Assembly: GCF_027213965.1 (NCBI RefSeq)
Contig: NZ_JAPWGX010000006.1
Coordinates: 62,001 to 126,000, forward strand
Source of the DNA: Maritalea porphyrae
Lineage (GTDB): Bacteria; Pseudomonadota; Alphaproteobacteria; Rhizobiales; Devosiaceae
Reading direction: 5' to 3'
DNA: 64,000 bases
Part shown: one piece after another, positions 1 to 10,858 of the stretch
Numbering within the stretch: position 1 is the stretch's first letter
How the letters are laid out: each line of letters opens with the position of its first letter
The notes under the pieces: generated by a model
What the model saw: only the letters and a program-made list of their open reading frames with translations
What the model was told of the DNA's origin: nothing
The model's database searches: none
Made by a program: the position numbers and the translations under genes

Positions 1-947
1 GTTGTTGCACCCACGCAGTGCAATTCACCCCGCGCCAACGCTGGCTTTAACAGGTTTGATGCATCCATCGCCCCATCCGATTTGCCGGCACCCACCAATG
101 TGTGCATTTCGTCGATGAACAGAATGATATTGCCGTCCGCAGACGTCACTTCGTTCAAAACCGCTTTGAGGCGTTCTTCAAACTCCCCACGATATTTCGC
201 ACCAGCAATCAGCGACCCCATATCAAGCGAAAGCAATGACTTACCCTTGATTGATTCGGGCACGTCTCCATTGACGATTCGCAGTGCCAAACCTTCGGCA
301 ATCGCAGTTTTACCCACGCCCGGCTCACCAATCAGCACCGGATTGTTTTTCGTCCGACGTGACAGAACTTGGATAGCCCGGCGAATCTCTTCGTCTCGAC
401 CAATCACTGGGTCCAATTTACCTTCGCGAGCGGCTTCGGTGAGATCGCGCGCATATTTTTTCAATGCATCATAGCTTTCTTCTGCGCTCTGACTGTCAGC
501 GGTGCGCCCTTTGCGCAACTCGTTGATGGCATCATTCAACCCATTGGCCGTAACGCCCGCAGATTTAAGCAATTTGCCCGCATCACTGTCTTTTTCGATC
601 ACCAAGGCGAGCAACAAACGCTCAACGGTGACAAAAGAATCACCGGCCTTGTCTGCAGCTTTTTCAGCTGTTTCAAAAACCCGCGCCATTTCGCGGCTCA
701 TGTAAAGCTGACCACCGCCCCCAGAAACAGAAGCGATTTTGTTCAAACCCGCAGCCACACTGGCGCGCAGGGCTTTTGAATTGCCACCGGCGCGATCAAC
801 AAGACCAGAGGCCATGCCCTGATCATCGTCCAAAAGGACTTTCAATAGGTGGATGGGGGAAAACTGTTGGTGCCCAGCAGAAAGAGCACCAGTTTGCGCT
901 GACTGAACGAATCCACGCGCACGTTCGGTATATTTTTCAATATTCAC
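1..947 (-). CDS. clpB: ATP-dependent chaperone ClpB, N-terminal part (runs off the window)
   Basis: Hsp100 disaggregase that works with DnaK to resolubilise aggregated protein in the cytoplasm. Translated by hand from a GTG at 945-947 with GGAGAG seven bases upstream; about 315 codons are in the window and the gene continues past position 1. The two Clp N-terminal repeats fill roughly residues 1-150. The first AAA+ module follows, with Walker A GEPGVGKT near residue 207 and Walker B ILFIDE near 275. The N-terminus [18 protein letters not shown] is typical of ClpB rather than ClpA. It is divergent from the GlxA-type regulator. I could not find a convincing heat-shock promoter upstream. Confidence 0.95.
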   Translation of the reverse strand, partial: MNIEKYTERARGFVQSAQTGALSAGHQQFSPIHLLKVLLDDDQGMASGLVDRAGGNSKALRASVAAGLNKIASVSGGGGQLYMSREMARVFETAEKAADKAGDSFVTVERLLLALVIEKDSDAGKLLKSAGVTANGLNDAINELRKGRTADSQSAEESYDALKKYARDLTEAAREGKLDPVIGRDEEIRRAIQVLSRRTKNNPVLIGEPGVGKTAIAEGLALRIVNGDVPESIKGKSLLSLDMGSLIAGAKYRGEFEERLKAVLNEVTSADGNIILFIDEMHTLVGAGKSDGAMDASNLLKPALARGELHCVGAT

Positions 948-1288
948 GTTTCAACTCTCCATTTTCGGCCCGCTTTACCTGCCCACATATTGGCACAGAT
1001 CATTGCGTCTCGAAGTGTTGTATCGCTTTTAGCTCTTTCCCACATTGAGCGGAATCAAAACCAAAGCGTGATTTAAAACGAACGCCTGACACTCAGCACG
1101 TCCTTCGCCAACTGATATGGGCAATCTTTGAGCAAGAAAAAGGGGATCGGGCAATTTTTTTGCAAGAAAATGAATCATTGGGGTCACGAAAACGGCAGCA
1201 ACGTCAAAGTTTGTCGCCTAACCCCATTGGCGAGTTTTATAATCTACGTTAAAATTTCGCCAAACCATGAACTTTAAAAAAACAAAGC
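948..1288. other. Intergenic region between divergent clpB and the GlxA-type regulator
   Basis: About 340 bases with no supportable gene. It must hold the promoters of both divergent genes. CTTG motifs are present on the minus strand but without a convincing partner -10 element, so no promoter is called. I see no repeat or strong hairpin. Confidence 0.5.
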
Positions 1289-2278
1289 ATGCACCTCATA
1301 ATGACCAAAAACGCACAGTCACCTCCCCCCAAACAGGTGGTTATCCTTGCCTATGATCAGCTCTGCACATTTGAATTTGGACTAAGTGTTGAAATTTTTG
1401 CCACCCCGCGACCTGAAATAGAGAACTGGTACACCTGCAAAACCATCGCAGTGGAGGAAGGCCCTTTGCAGGCCGCCGGCGGATTGGTGGTGCAATGCGA
1501 TTCTCACATTAAAGATATTGGCACAGCCGACCTGATCATTATCCCCGGCTGGCCAACAAACAAGAAACCAAGCGATGAACTGCTGGTGCAAATGCTGACC
1601 GCCCACCATAGGGGCGCAACCTTTATGGCCATTTGTTCGGGCGCGTTTTTGCTGGCCGAACTGGGGTTAACACAAGATAAAACCATAACCACCCACTGGC
1701 GATATATCGAGGCGCTCAAGGCGCGAGCGCCAACTGCTCTGGTGGAAGAGAACGTGCTCTATTGCACGGACAATAAGATCCTAAGCTCTGCAGGGTCTGC
1801 TGCGGGCATCGATTTGGCCCTGCATGTCATCCGGCAAGATTTTGGAACGAATGTTGCGAACATTATCGCCCAACGTTTAGTTTTGCCCGCCCATCGTGAG
1901 GGGGGCCAAAGGCAATTTGTGCCACGCCCGGTGGCTCAACCTTCCAAAGGGCCATTGGCACAATTGCTCGACCATGTACGCACAACCCTTGATCTCAATT
2001 GGTCCATCAAATCCATGGCCGCCCATGCTGTCATGTCAGAGCGAACTTTGATTCGGCGTTTTGCACAAACAACGGGGCAAAGCCCAGCCCAATGGCTGAC
2101 CACCGAGCGGATCTATTTTGCCCGCGAATTGCTCGAAAAGGCCGACCTGTCAATCGAGCACATTGCCGCCCGAAGTGGTTTTAAAACGCCCGAAACCTTG
2201 CGCCACCATTTTAGGAACAAGTTGAAAATTTCACCCAGTGACTATCGCCGGCAATTCAACGCAGGCACCGCCGCCTAG
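1289..2278 (+). CDS. GlxA-family AraC-type transcriptional regulator (DJ-1/PfpI domain plus HTH)
   Basis: A 329-residue DNA-binding regulator. Residues about 15-195 form a DJ-1/PfpI (class I glutamine-amidotransferase-like) domain with the nucleophile-elbow cysteine at 116 in AICSGAF. Residues about 225-325 form the two-helix AraC HTH, with the typical SIEHIAARSGFKTPETLRHH signature of the second motif. Proteins of this architecture often control amine or quaternary-ammonium catabolism, but nothing nearby names a target. A second in-frame ATG at 1301 is an equally possible start; neither has a strong ribosome-binding site. The gene ends at a bidirectional terminator shared with the DUF4167 gene. 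Confidence 0.9.
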   Translation: MHLIMTKNAQSPPPKQVVILAYDQLCTFEFGLSVEIFATPRPEIENWYTCKTIAVEEGPLQAAGGLVVQCDSHIKDIGTADLIIIPGWPTNKKPSDELLVQMLTAHHRGATFMAICSGAFLLAELGLTQDKTITTHWRYIEALKARAPTALVEENVLYCTDNKILSSAGSAAGIDLALHVIRQDFGTNVANIIAQRLVLPAHREGGQRQFVPRPVAQPSKGPLAQLLDHVRTTLDLNWSIKSMAAHAVMSERTLIRRFAQTTGQSPAQWLTTERIYFARELLEKADLSIEHIAARSGFKTPETLRHHFRNKLKISPSDYRRQFNAGTAA

Positions 2279-2326
2279 TTTTTGCGATTATAAACCTGAC
2301 CACAGTTGAACTGGGGGTATAGAATC

Positions 2327-2359
2327 AAAAAAAGGGCCACTATTCAGTTGACCCTTTTT
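2327..2359. terminator. Bidirectional intrinsic terminator between the GlxA-type regulator and the DUF4167 gene
   Basis: A hairpin at 2334-2354 (GGG...CCC core, one bulge, one G-U pair when read on the minus strand) is flanked by an A run on the left (2327-2333) and a T run on the right (2355-2359). It can therefore end transcripts of both convergent genes. Confidence 0.75.
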
Positions 2360-2361
2360 AA

Positions 2362-3045
2362 TTATTCAGCCGCTTCTTTTGCCGGGCTGTCGTCGCCTTT
2401 GGCTTTAGGCGTCTTTTTTACTGCAGGCGGCGCTTTTTCTTCTTTCACCGCTTCAACTGCAGGCTCAACCTTTTTGGGTTCCGGCTCTGCCAAATTCATC
2501 GAAGGCTGTGGCGCTTCTGCAAGTTCGGCATTTTCAACCGGTTTACGACGTGGCCGACGCGCACGCGGTGCACGACGTGGCCGTGGCGTTTCTTCTTCAC
2601 CGCCGCTTGGCTTTTCGTCGCTCGAGCTGGCTTCAACCTGCGCATCAGCTTCTTTTACAACTGCAGGTTCCACAGGCGTGTTTTCAGCTTTTGAAGCTTG
2701 GTTGTCTGCACGATTCTCTTCAGGTGCAGTTTCACCACGTTCAGCCTGTGCACGATCGCGCTCTTCTTGACGCGCTTGTGTATGGGCTTGAGCAGCAGAA
2801 ATGATCCGGAAATAATGCTCAGCGTGCTGGTAGTAGTTTTCAGAGTTCACACTGTCGCCAGATGCGTGAGCGTCCCGTGCCAACTGCACGTACTTCTCAG
2901 CAATCGTTGCTGGGTTGCCGCGCACCTTAACATCTGGGCCGTTACTTTCGTAACTACGTGACAACGGATTGACATGTTTGCGACCGCCACCACCGCCGCC
3001 GTTTCCACGGCCACGTGAGCGATTATTTTTTTGTCCAGGTCTCAT
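2362..3045 (-). CDS. DUF4167 domain-containing protein
   Basis: A 227-residue, highly charged, probably cytoplasmic protein. The N-terminus is arginine- and glycine-rich (SRGRGNGGGGGGRKH). The conserved DUF4167 core at about residues 25-100 contains NPLSRSYESNGPDVKVRGNP and EKYVQLARDAHASGD followed by ENYYQHAEHYFRI. The C-terminal half is low-complexity Glu/Ala/Pro/Lys with an Arg-rich patch and is probably disordered. The family is typical of Alphaproteobacteria and often lies beside prmC and prfA, as here. The basic start suggests nucleic-acid binding, which is inference only; no function is established to my knowledge. Confidence 0.9.
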   Translation of the reverse strand: MRPGQKNNRSRGRGNGGGGGGRKHVNPLSRSYESNGPDVKVRGNPATIAEKYVQLARDAHASGDSVNSENYYQHAEHYFRIISAAQAHTQARQEERDRAQAERGETAPEENRADNQASKAENTPVEPAVVKEADAQVEASSSDEKPSGGEEETPRPRRAPRARRPRRKPVENAELAEAPQPSMNLAEPEPKKVEPAVEAVKEEKAPPAVKKTPKAKGDDSPAKEAAE

Positions 3046-3373
3046 AGATGTCTCATGCGATGGCTACAAATAATTCTTATCTCATTGGGCAACGCACATG
3101 GCTCACATTTGATAAAATGTAATTGCAATCCAAATCCGGCCCAAGCGCTTCACTTAAGAAGTCTGCTCGTTGTCTATGCAAAGATGGATGCTGCTATATG
3201 CCTGCTGTCCGGCGTGCGCGCGATCTATCAATCAAAAATTCGTTTCAATTGTAGATTCGCGATTGGATGACCTGCACCCAATAATTTAACACGCAAATGG
3301 AACCTATATGGTTCGTCTAAATTTTCCAAGAAAAAAATTATTCTTCGATTAATGCCTGATTTACAAGCCAATT
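3046..3373. other. Intergenic region between prmC and the DUF4167 gene
   Basis: About 330 A+T-richer bases between two minus-strand genes. The promoter of the DUF4167 gene should be here. The short plus-strand open frames in it have no ribosome-binding site or family resemblance. I see no RNA gene, repeat or clear terminator. Confidence 0.5.
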
Positions 3374-4231
3374 TTAACGCTGAGCCAATAGCGCCCGGTC
3401 ATGTCCTGATAGGTCAGACAGTTTGGCAATTTCATCAAAACCATTATCTGACAGGAGTTTGGAGACCACATCAGCCTGCCGATAGCCAATTTCAAGAATC
3501 AACCACCCATCACCCGCCAAATATTCATTTGCCCGATCAATAATCGACTTATAGGCCGCAAGTCCGCCTTCATCAGCAAAAAGCGCCAATTGTGGATCAA
3601 AGCCCAATGCTTCAGCGTTCATCTGGTTACGCTCATCAAGGCCGATATAGGGTGGGTTTGAAATGATCAGATCAAACTTTTGCGCCTCGACCGGTTCAAA
3701 CCAACTGCCCTGCAACAAGGTCAAACGATCTTCGACCCCGTGTCGAATGGCGTTTTCGCGGGCGCAATCCAACGCCCCCTTAGAAATATCAACGGCGGTG
3801 CCGATAGCGTCCGGAAACTCCAGCAATATGGTTATGGCAATTGCGCCGGACCCGGTGCCCAAATCCAACAAGCGCCCGTCACTTGGAAAGCGCTCGAGCG
3901 CAATATCAACGATCAATTCGGTTTCAGGACGCGGCACCAGCGTGTCTTTATTGAGCAAAAAGTTATGCCCAAAGAATTCCTTTTCGCCCAAAATGCGCGC
4001 TACAGGCTCGCCTTTTAAACGTCTTTCCCCCATGCCATCAAATGCGGCTGACACATCGGCAGGTATTTCATTCTGATCGGCGCTGATCAATTGGGCCGCA
4101 TCCATTTTTGCCGCAAACAGCAGCAAATAGCGAGCGTCTAGCCCCGCGGTCGTTAAGCCCGCAGCTTGAAATTTCTTGCGCCAAAAAAGCAAACGCTGTG
4201 CATAACTGACCACTGAGTTATACGTCTTCAT
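3374..4231 (-). CDS. prmC: Peptide chain release factor N5-glutamine methyltransferase
   Basis: PrmC (HemK) uses SAM to methylate the glutamine of the GGQ motif of release factors, raising termination efficiency. The 285 residues are normal for the family. An N-terminal helical substrate-binding domain (about 1-90) is followed by a Rossmann methyltransferase with SAM motif [13 protein letters not shown] near 121-133 and the diagnostic catalytic NPPY at 192-195. Its start overlaps the end of prfA by 14 bases, so enzyme and substrate are translationally coupled in one minus-strand transcript. Confidence 0.97.
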   Translation of the reverse strand: MKTYNSVVSYAQRLLFWRKKFQAAGLTTAGLDARYLLLFAAKMDAAQLISADQNEIPADVSAAFDGMGERRLKGEPVARILGEKEFFGHNFLLNKDTLVPRPETELIVDIALERFPSDGRLLDLGTGSGAIAITILLEFPDAIGTAVDISKGALDCARENAIRHGVEDRLTLLQGSWFEPVEAQKFDLIISNPPYIGLDERNQMNAEALGFDPQLALFADEGGLAAYKSIIDRANEYLAGDGWLILEIGYRQADVVSKLLSDNGFDEIAKLSDLSGHDRALLAQR

Positions 4232-5294
4232 CCAAAGCGGCCAATTGGGCGGCTTGATTCTCGGTAATCAGTGCGTCAATTACCTCATCCAGCCCCTCGC
4301 CCGCAATCAGCTTATCCAACTTATATAGCGTGAGGTTGATCCGGTGGTCTGTCATTCGACCTTGCGGGAAATTATACGTGCGAATGCGTTCAGATCTGTC
4401 CCCGGACCCCACTTGGTCCCGACGTGCATCGGCCCGTTCGCTATCCCGTTTTTCGCGTTGTTCTTCATAAAGCCGTGCCCGCAAAACCTTCATCGCATTG
4501 GCCCGGTTTTGGTGTTGAGACTTTTCAGACGAAAGCACAACGATACCCGTTGGAATGTGCGTAATGCGGACCGCGCTGTCGGTGGTGTTCACATGCTGAC
4601 CACCAGCGCCCGAAGCCCGCATTGTATCAATACGAATGTCTTCGTTGCGAATTTCAATATCGATGTCTTCAACCTCGGGCAAAACCGCAACGGTTGCCGC
4701 AGAGGTATGAATACGCCCGCTTGATTCGGTATCAGGTACCCGCTGCACGCGGTGCACACCGGATTCAAATTTCATCCGCGCGTAAACGCCATTGCCTTTT
4801 ATAGAGGCAACAATCTCCTTGTAGCCGCCCATATCCCCATCAGCTTGATCCATGATGGTCATTTTCCACCCTGAAAGCTCCGCGTGGCGTTGATACATGC
4901 GAAACAGATCACCCGCAAAAAGCGCGGCCTCATCACCGCCCGTACCCGCGCGCACTTCCAAAATAGCGCTTTTGTCGTCTGCGTCGTCTTTTGGCAGCAG
5001 CAACAAACGAATGTCTTGGGTGAATTGCTCGACTTTCTCCTTAAGCTCTTCGCGCTCCATTTCGGCCAACTCAGCAAGTTCTTTATCGCCCGATGCGATA
5101 ATTTCCTCAGCTTCTTCAAGGCCCAATTTGGCAGCGTTAAACTCGCGGATTTTTTCCACGACAGTTTGAAGTTCAGAATGTTCTTTAGACAGCTTTACAA
5201 TGGTCTCTGCATCAGGGCCTTGCGACATCTGATCTTCAATCGCTTGGTAGCGGCTAACCATTGCATCCAACTTTTCGGTCGGTAATTTCGCCAT
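4218..5294 (-). CDS. prfA: Peptide chain release factor 1
   Basis: RF1 reads UAA and UAG and triggers peptidyl-tRNA hydrolysis in the ribosome. The 358 residues match the family. The stop-codon-recognition tripeptide of the RF1 type (P-x-T) is seen as PDT at about 187-189 within [11 protein letters not shown], which separates it from RF2 (SPF). The catalytic GGQ is at 231-233 in [18 protein letters not shown]. The N-terminal domain 1 is a long charged helical region. It is followed by prmC with a 14-base overlap and preceded by ptsP about 30 bases upstream, so ptsP-prfA-prmC may share a transcript. Confidence 0.98.
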   Translation of the reverse strand: MAKLPTEKLDAMVSRYQAIEDQMSQGPDAETIVKLSKEHSELQTVVEKIREFNAAKLGLEEAEEIIASGDKELAELAEMEREELKEKVEQFTQDIRLLLLPKDDADDKSAILEVRAGTGGDEAALFAGDLFRMYQRHAELSGWKMTIMDQADGDMGGYKEIVASIKGNGVYARMKFESGVHRVQRVPDTESSGRIHTSAATVAVLPEVEDIDIEIRNEDIRIDTMRASGAGGQHVNTTDSAVRITHIPTGIVVLSSEKSQHQNRANAMKVLRARLYEEQREKRDSERADARRDQVGSGDRSERIRTYNFPQGRMTDHRINLTLYKLDKLIAGEGLDEVIDALITENQAAQLAALDEDV

Positions 5295-5323
5295 AAATAG
5301 GCACCTTCTAATGTGTAAGAGCG

Positions 5324-7591
5324 CTAAAGCGGCAGACCTTGCCGGTCCGCTAGCGCATAAAGAAATTCACGAATGTCTAGGTTGCCCGAGTCATTGTCCA
5401 GCGCCTCTGCCAATTGGGAGCGCAACTGCATTAAATCAAGGCTTAATACCAATTCTTTGATTTGTCCAACTGATGATGCGGCCATGCTCAACCGCTCAAT
5501 GCCCACCGCCATTAGCGCCAGAGCTTCAATTGGACGGCCGGCCAATTCACCACACATGGTCAAAGGTTTTTCATGCCGTTTTGCAGCGTCTGCAATGTGC
5601 TTGAATGCCCGCAAACGCGATGGCGCAATCGCATCATACCGCCTCGCAACCCGCGCATTTGCCCGGTCAGCAGCGGTCAAAAACTGCACCAAATCATTGG
5701 ACCCTATGGAAACAAAATCCGTCAGCGGCAACAATTGGTCCAGCTCAAACAACAGCGAGGGCACTTCAATCATTGCCCCAACGCGCAATTTTGATGGCAC
5801 CGCAATCGCAGAATTATGCAAACGCTGCAGCTCAACATTGACCATCTGGCGGGCTTCAATGAACTCATGACAGTCCGTAACCATAGGCACTAAGATGTCC
5901 AGAGGTCGGCCATTCGCCGCCTGCAAAAGCGCGCGAATTTGCGTGCGTAATAGGGCAGGTCGATCCAAACCCAAACGCAATGAACGCCAGCCCATGGCCG
6001 GGTTCTCTTCAGTCGCTGAGCGCAGATAAGGCACAACCTTATCGCCCCCAATATCCAACAAGCGGAATACAATCGGGCGGTCCGCCGCCAGATCCATCGC
6101 TTGGCTATATAGTTCAACCTGCTCGGCCAAACGTGGGAGTTTGGATGCGATCATGAACTGCAATTCAGTTCTAAAAAGCCCAATGCCTGAGGCGCCTGTT
6201 TCTTCAATCGCGGGCAGATCAGCCAGCAATCCTGAATTGTGCAACAGGGTAATTGCAACCCCATCAAGGGTAACCGATGGTTTGTCCTTAAGCGCTGCAA
6301 ACCGTTCTTGGCGCTTAGCGCTCAGGCGAACCTTATCTGCATATGTGGCTTCAACATCTTCAGTTGGCCGCAAATGGATCGTGCCCGTTTGCGCATCCAA
6401 AATAATACTATCACCCGTTTCACAGATCGAGGTGATATTGTCCGCCTGCCCCATCACCGCAATGCCAAGCGAGCGAGCAACAATGGCCACATGGGCGGTC
6501 ATGCCGCCTTCTTCAAGCGCTACGCCTTTGAGTTTGGTGCGGTCATATTCCAGCAATTCAGCCGGCCCCATATTCCGCGCCACCAAAATCGCATTTTCGG
6601 GCAATTCATGCCGCCCGAAAACCTTCGTGTCGCCAGTCAGAACCCGCAGCAAACGGTTCGCCAAATCATCCAAATCGTGCAAACGATCCCGAATGTAAGG
6701 GTCCGTTTGGCGCATCATGCGCGCGCGCGTATCGTTTTGTACCCGTTCAACCGCAGCTTCTGCGGTCAACCCGCTGGCCACCGCCTCACGCAACCGCCGC
6801 AACCACCCCCGGTCATGGGCGAACATGCGGTAGCTTTCCAAAATCTCACGGTGTTCAGAACGTGCCTGCATGTCACGTTGGTTGAACATATCATCAATCG
6901 ACATGCGCATGGTGCGCACCGCGCGTTCCAACCGCTGTGTTTCTGCGTCCACATCTTCGGCAACAAAATTGGTCACCACCACCCGTGGGTCGTGGATGAA
7001 CACTTTGCCCAAAGCAATACCATCAGAAAAACTGGCCGCTTCAAACGTGCGCGGGCGGCGTAATTCAATGTTGGACCCAGAGCCCACCAATAAACCAAAT
7101 TCCGCGGTCGAAACCATTTCCGCCAACAAGGTAGCCGTGGTCAGCAGGGCTTCTGTTTCAGCTTCGGAGTAAAGTCGACCTTCGCGGCCCTGAACGTCCA
7201 AAACACCAAGGGTTTGCCCGGATCGCAATACCGGCACCCCAAGAAACGAGTGGTAGGGATCCTCGCCCGTTTCAGGACGATAGGCAAAAGCGGGATGCGA
7301 AGGTGCATCGGCCAAATTGAGCGGCTGCGCTTCAGACGCGATCAAGCCAACAAGGCCTTCGCCCAATCGCAAAGTGGTTTTATGCACCGCTTCGCGCTTG
7401 AGCCCTTGAGTGGCAAACAATTCCAATTGACCATCATCGCGCAAGACATAGAAAGAGCACACGTCGGCGTGCATACTATCCGAAATCAACTCAACGATTT
7501 TATCTAGCCGCTCCTGGATACCCAAAGTTTCAGCCATGGTCGCTCTTAAACGACGCAACAGCTCCCTTGGACCAGTGGTCATAATTGTCAT
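5324..7591 (-). CDS. ptsP: Phosphoenolpyruvate-protein phosphotransferase EI-Ntr (GAF-containing)
   Basis: First enzyme of the nitrogen phosphotransferase system: it autophosphorylates from PEP and passes the phosphate to NPr, signalling nitrogen and carbon status. The N-terminal GAF domain (about 15-160) can bind glutamine or 2-oxoglutarate in homologues. The PEP-utiliser N domain and swivelling domain follow, with the phosphohistidine in [13 protein letters not shown] (His near residue 367). The C-terminal TIM barrel shows [25 protein letters not shown] and the catalytic Cys in [10 protein letters not shown] chose the ATG at 7591 because GAGGG lies just upstream; the longest frame begins with a GTG at 7606. 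It lies between lysC and prfA, the usual rhizobial order. Confidence 0.96.
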   Translation of the reverse strand: MTIMTTGPRELLRRLRATMAETLGIQERLDKIVELISDSMHADVCSFYVLRDDGQLELFATQGLKREAVHKTTLRLGEGLVGLIASEAQPLNLADAPSHPAFAYRPETGEDPYHSFLGVPVLRSGQTLGVLDVQGREGRLYSEAETEALLTTATLLAEMVSTAEFGLLVGSGSNIELRRPRTFEAASFSDGIALGKVFIHDPRVVVTNFVAEDVDAETQRLERAVRTMRMSIDDMFNQRDMQARSEHREILESYRMFAHDRGWLRRLREAVASGLTAEAAVERVQNDTRARMMRQTDPYIRDRLHDLDDLANRLLRVLTGDTKVFGRHELPENAILVARNMGPAELLEYDRTKLKGVALEEGGMTAHVAIVARSLGIAVMGQADNITSICETGDSIILDAQTGTIHLRPTEDVEATYADKVRLSAKRQERFAALKDKPSVTLDGVAITLLHNSGLLADLPAIEETGASGIGLFRTELQFMIASKLPRLAEQVELYSQAMDLAADRPIVFRLLDIGGDKVVPYLRSATEENPAMGWRSLRLGLDRPALLRTQIRALLQAANGRPLDILVPMVTDCHEFIEARQMVNVELQRLHNSAIAVPSKLRVGAMIEVPSLLFELDQLLPLTDFVSIGSNDLVQFLTAADRANARVARRYDAIAPSRLRAFKHIADAAKRHEKPLTMCGELAGRPIEALALMAVGIERLSMAASSVGQIKELVLSLDLMQLRSQLAEALDNDSGNLDIREFLYALADRQGLPL

Positions 7592-7642
7592 TTTTCCCTC
7601 AACCACAAATGTGGCCGCCTGTGCCGTCTTCGGTTAACCCGA

Positions 7643-8914
7643 TTAGGCCTCTTCTACATCAAGTCCGTAGTAAGTATGCAACGCCCGAACTGCAAGTTCA
7701 GCATATTCTTCATCAATCAATACTGAAGTTTTGATCTCAGAAGTCGTAATCAGTTGAATATTAATGCCTTTATCGGACAAAGCCTTAAACATTGAAGCGG
7801 CAACACCAGCGTGCGAACGCATGCCAACACCCACCACAGAGATCTTTGCAGAGCCTTTTGAGCCAGAAATCGAATCATATTCGAGCGTAGACTTGCCCGC
7901 TTCTTTGAGCACATTAAGGCTCTTTTCGTACTCAGTGTCTGGCACGGTGAAGGTAATATCGGTCTCGCGGCCATCGTCAGAAATATTCTGCACGATCATG
8001 TCCACCACAATCTGAGCATCGGCCAATGGGCCAAATACGTCTGCCGCCACGCCAGGATTATCCTTCACGCCGCGCAGTGTGATTTTGGCTTCTGAGCGCG
8101 CGCATGTCACACCAGATACGATTTGCTTTTCCATAATTTCATCCTCATCACAAACCAACGTTCCAGGACCATTCCAAGACCCATCTGCATTCAAAGCAGG
8201 CACTGTTTCAGGGTCATCAAAACTCGAACGCACCACCAGCCGAACTTTTTTCGCCATGGCCAATTCGACAGAACGCGTTTGCAAAACTTTCGCGCCCAAT
8301 GATGCCATTTCAAGCATCTCTTCAAAACTAATTCTTTCAAGCCGTCTGGCTTTTGGCACAATGCGCGGGTCCGTTGTATAGACCCCATCCACATCCGTAT
8401 AAATATCACACCGATCCGCTTTGACCGCTGCAGCAACCGCCACCGCACTTGTGTCAGATCCACCCCGCCCAAGCGTCGTAATCCGGTTTTGTGGCGAGAT
8501 GCCTTGGAAACCCGTGACCACACAAACAACGCCTTCATCCATGCGCTCTTGCAAAAGGTCTGGCTCAATATTGGTAATCCGCGCGGCGCCATGCGCATCA
8601 TTTGTTTCAATCGGCACTTGCCAACCCGCAAAAGAGCGCGCGGGCACACCAGCGTCTTGCAGAACGATCGCCATCAACCCAGCGGTGACTTGCTCACCAG
8701 AGGCCACAACAGCGTCATATTCGCGCGCATCATGCAATGTTGCTGCGGCGCGGGCGTAGCCAACAAGCTCGTTGGTCTTGCCAGACATGGCAGACACAAC
8801 AACACAAACCTTGTTGCCAAGATCAACTTCACGTTTGACATGTCGGGCCGCATGCCTGATCCGTTCAATATCAGCGACAGAGGTGCCGCCAAACTTCATC
8901 ACGATGGTTGCCAT
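7643..8914 (-). CDS. lysC: Aspartate kinase
   Basis: Phosphorylates L-aspartate, the committed step to lysine, threonine, methionine and diaminopimelate. With the start at 8914 (AGGA eight bases upstream) the protein has 423 residues and begins ATIVMKFGGTSVAD, the canonical nucleotide-binding KFGGTSV. RGGSDTSAVAVAAA and the substrate loop are also visible. The C-terminal third carries two ACT regulatory domains (GVKDNPGVAADVFGPLAD and SVVGVGMRSHAGVAASMF), so feedback control by threonine or lysine is expected. The longer frame to 8959 has no ribosome-binding site and adds atypical residues. It is divergent from ubiG. Confidence 0.97.
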   Translation of the reverse strand: MATIVMKFGGTSVADIERIRHAARHVKREVDLGNKVCVVVSAMSGKTNELVGYARAAATLHDAREYDAVVASGEQVTAGLMAIVLQDAGVPARSFAGWQVPIETNDAHGAARITNIEPDLLQERMDEGVVCVVTGFQGISPQNRITTLGRGGSDTSAVAVAAAVKADRCDIYTDVDGVYTTDPRIVPKARRLERISFEEMLEMASLGAKVLQTRSVELAMAKKVRLVVRSSFDDPETVPALNADGSWNGPGTLVCDEDEIMEKQIVSGVTCARSEAKITLRGVKDNPGVAADVFGPLADAQIVVDMIVQNISDDGRETDITFTVPDTEYEKSLNVLKEAGKSTLEYDSISGSKGSAKISVVGVGMRSHAGVAASMFKALSDKGINIQLITTSEIKTSVLIDEEYAELAVRALHTYYGLDVEEA

Positions 8915-9168
8915 TAAAAACGTTCCTGATTTTTTGCCCTGTCTGACGTTTACTGCCACAGGTTAAATAGGGTGCACTTTAAAGTTGTCGCGGGCGGACC
9001 ATTGCCATAAACCAGCAATTCAATCAACAAAAAGCCAACATTGTGCTTGACTGAGACAATATCTCACCTGATCTGTTAGGGTGTTATTGGCGTATAATGC
9101 AAGTCGAGTTTGAACCAACTGGTCTTGGTTTCACCTAATCTGGCCGCTACCGATTTAAGGATAAAAAC

Positions 9169-9909
9169 ATGTCAGCAACCACAATTGAAGCCGCAGAAGT
9201 TGAACGCTTCACCGCTATGGCCGACGAATGGTGGGACCCGAAAGGCAAATTTCAACCGCTGCATAAATTCAATCCAGTGCGCCTAGCTTACATTAGAAAC
9301 GCCGTGATCAGCCATTTCAATTTAGACGAAACGGCCCGCGAACCCTTTGCAGGCCTGCGGTTCCTTGACATTGGCTGTGGCGGCGGCTTGCTGTGTGAAC
9401 CCATGAAGCGCCTGGGCGCAACCGTTGTGGGCGCGGATGCAGGCGAGAAGAACATTAAAATTGCTCAAAATCATGCCGAGCGCGTTGGGTTGGATATTGA
9501 TTATCGCGCCACCACATCCGAAGCCCTAGCGGAACAAGGCGAGCAATTTGATGTGGTCTTGAACATGGAAGTCATCGAGCACGTCAACGACATCCAACTT
9601 TATCTTGAAAGTTGCGCCGCCCTCGTTAAACCCGGCGGCATCATGTTTGTCGCCACCATCAACCGCACCTTTAAGGCCTATGCCCTTGCCATCGTTGGTG
9701 CAGAACACGTGCTGCGTTGGCTGCCTAAAGGCACCCACACATACGACAAATTTGTAACGCCGGAAGAAATCACCTCCATTCTAAAACGCAATAACATGCA
9801 AATCATGGAGCGCTCCGGCGTTTCCTATTCGCCCCTAGAAGACAAATGGAAACGCTCAAAAGACTTGAGCGTGAATTACATGTTGTTGGCACAGAAGTTA
9901 AAAGGTTAG
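9169..9909 (+). CDS. ubiG: Bifunctional ubiquinone O-methyltransferase UbiG
   Basis: SAM-dependent methylation of 2-polyprenyl-6-hydroxyphenol and of demethylubiquinol, first and last O-methylation in ubiquinone synthesis, at the inner membrane surface. The 246 residues match the family. The UbiG-specific start [19 protein letters not shown] is followed by the SAM-binding motif [13 protein letters not shown] (about 66-78), [12 protein letters not shown] and the membrane-associating insertion [23 protein letters not shown]. It reads divergently from lysC, and its stop overlaps the 3' end of the opposing toroid gene by four bases. Confidence 0.97.
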   Translation: MSATTIEAAEVERFTAMADEWWDPKGKFQPLHKFNPVRLAYIRNAVISHFNLDETAREPFAGLRFLDIGCGGGLLCEPMKRLGATVVGADAGEKNIKIAQNHAERVGLDIDYRATTSEALAEQGEQFDVVLNMEVIEHVNDIQLYLESCAALVKPGGIMFVATINRTFKAYALAIVGAEHVLRWLPKGTHTYDKFVTPEEITSILKRNNMQIMERSGVSYSPLEDKWKRSKDLSVNYMLLAQKLKG

Positions 9910-10745
9910 GCGGGACCACCCATCTGTCGAGCAATCTCTTTCCAATATTGGGCCGCCAATGCGCTCGGTTTGTCTTTGGCGAACGGCGTATATTCACGCC
10001 AAGCCTTGTGAACGACATCAAGAATGATCTCTTCACCTTGAACATGTGTTGCCAACTCATCTAACGCGGCCAAAAAGCGTTTGTCTTTATGAACACACTT
10101 GTAATGGGCCAAGACGAACACATAATAAAACAACGTGTAGCGGCGAAACGGGTATTCAACCTTTAAGAAACGCGAACCTAAACCGAACTCGCAAGGCCCC
10201 AAAGGCAAGCGGCTTTCCCAATGATCCAGCAAAAAGAGGGCCGCGCGGTTAAGGCTCTTTTGCACCGATGCATTGTTTTTCCGAAAACGAAACGCGTCCA
10301 AAACAAATAGAGTTGTGCCTGGATTACTGGCGTCTGTTGCTGCAGATTTGCCGAGTTTGGCCGTTGCGCAACGCCATCCGCCATCGCCCCATTGTAAGTC
10401 GATCAAATGTTGATAGCTTGCTTCCAGCTCTTCATCTATCGGCGCGTGAAGCCACCCAAATGCCGCAAGAATTCTCGCGGTCATGCATGGTAAATGGGTT
10501 TTACGTTTGTTGTAGCTGAACGACCCATCGTCATTTCGAAAGGTTCTAACAAAATCAAGCGCCGTTTGGAGCTGGCTGTGTGCGTCAGCACGGGCCCCCA
10601 TGCCACCCAACGCCGTTAAGACGTCAATCGTGCAAAAACCCGCCGGTGCATGAATATCGCCATCTGTGCGAGACCAGTGCGGACCGCCGTTTTCCGCTTC
10701 GCGACCTAAAAGGTCATCAATTTCCTTTTTCCAACCTTGCGCCAT
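9906..10745 (-). CDS. Alpha/alpha-toroid (prenyltransferase / squalene-oxidase repeat-like) protein
   Basis: 279 residues from the ATG at 10745, chosen because GGAGG lies five bases upstream; the longest frame starts at 10772. The sequence reads as repeated helical hairpins of the terpenoid-cyclase/prenyltransferase toroid fold: [38 protein letters not shown] (a QW-type motif) and [14 protein letters not shown]. The DxDD motif of squalene-hopene cyclases and the zinc ligands of protein prenyltransferases are not apparent, so it may be non-catalytic or act on an unknown substrate. No signal peptide. It is convergent with ubiG (four-base overlap) and stands alone on its strand. Function unknown. 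Confidence 0.8.
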   Translation of the reverse strand: MAQGWKKEIDDLLGREAENGGPHWSRTDGDIHAPAGFCTIDVLTALGGMGARADAHSQLQTALDFVRTFRNDDGSFSYNKRKTHLPCMTARILAAFGWLHAPIDEELEASYQHLIDLQWGDGGWRCATAKLGKSAATDASNPGTTLFVLDAFRFRKNNASVQKSLNRAALFLLDHWESRLPLGPCEFGLGSRFLKVEYPFRRYTLFYYVFVLAHYKCVHKDKRFLAALDELATHVQGEEIILDVVHKAWREYTPFAKDKPSALAAQYWKEIARQMGGPA

Positions 10746-10858
10746 GCTAACCTCCATCAACAAAGGGTGCACCCGTCGGTGGCAGAAGCAAATGAGTTAG
10801 ATCAATTCACAAACTGACAGCGACCAAATCGCCGCTGCCTCCCTGTTCTTTGCGCAAT

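Noticed and set aside
947-1200. Heat-shock (RpoH) promoter upstream of clpB
   Set aside because: CTTG motifs exist on the minus strand, but none is followed at the right distance by a convincing -10 element; I would be fitting the pattern.
6239-7063. Long plus-strand frame (274 codons) opposite ptsP
   Set aside because: It is the antisense shadow of strongly conserved ptsP sequence and has no recognisable domain or ribosome-binding site.
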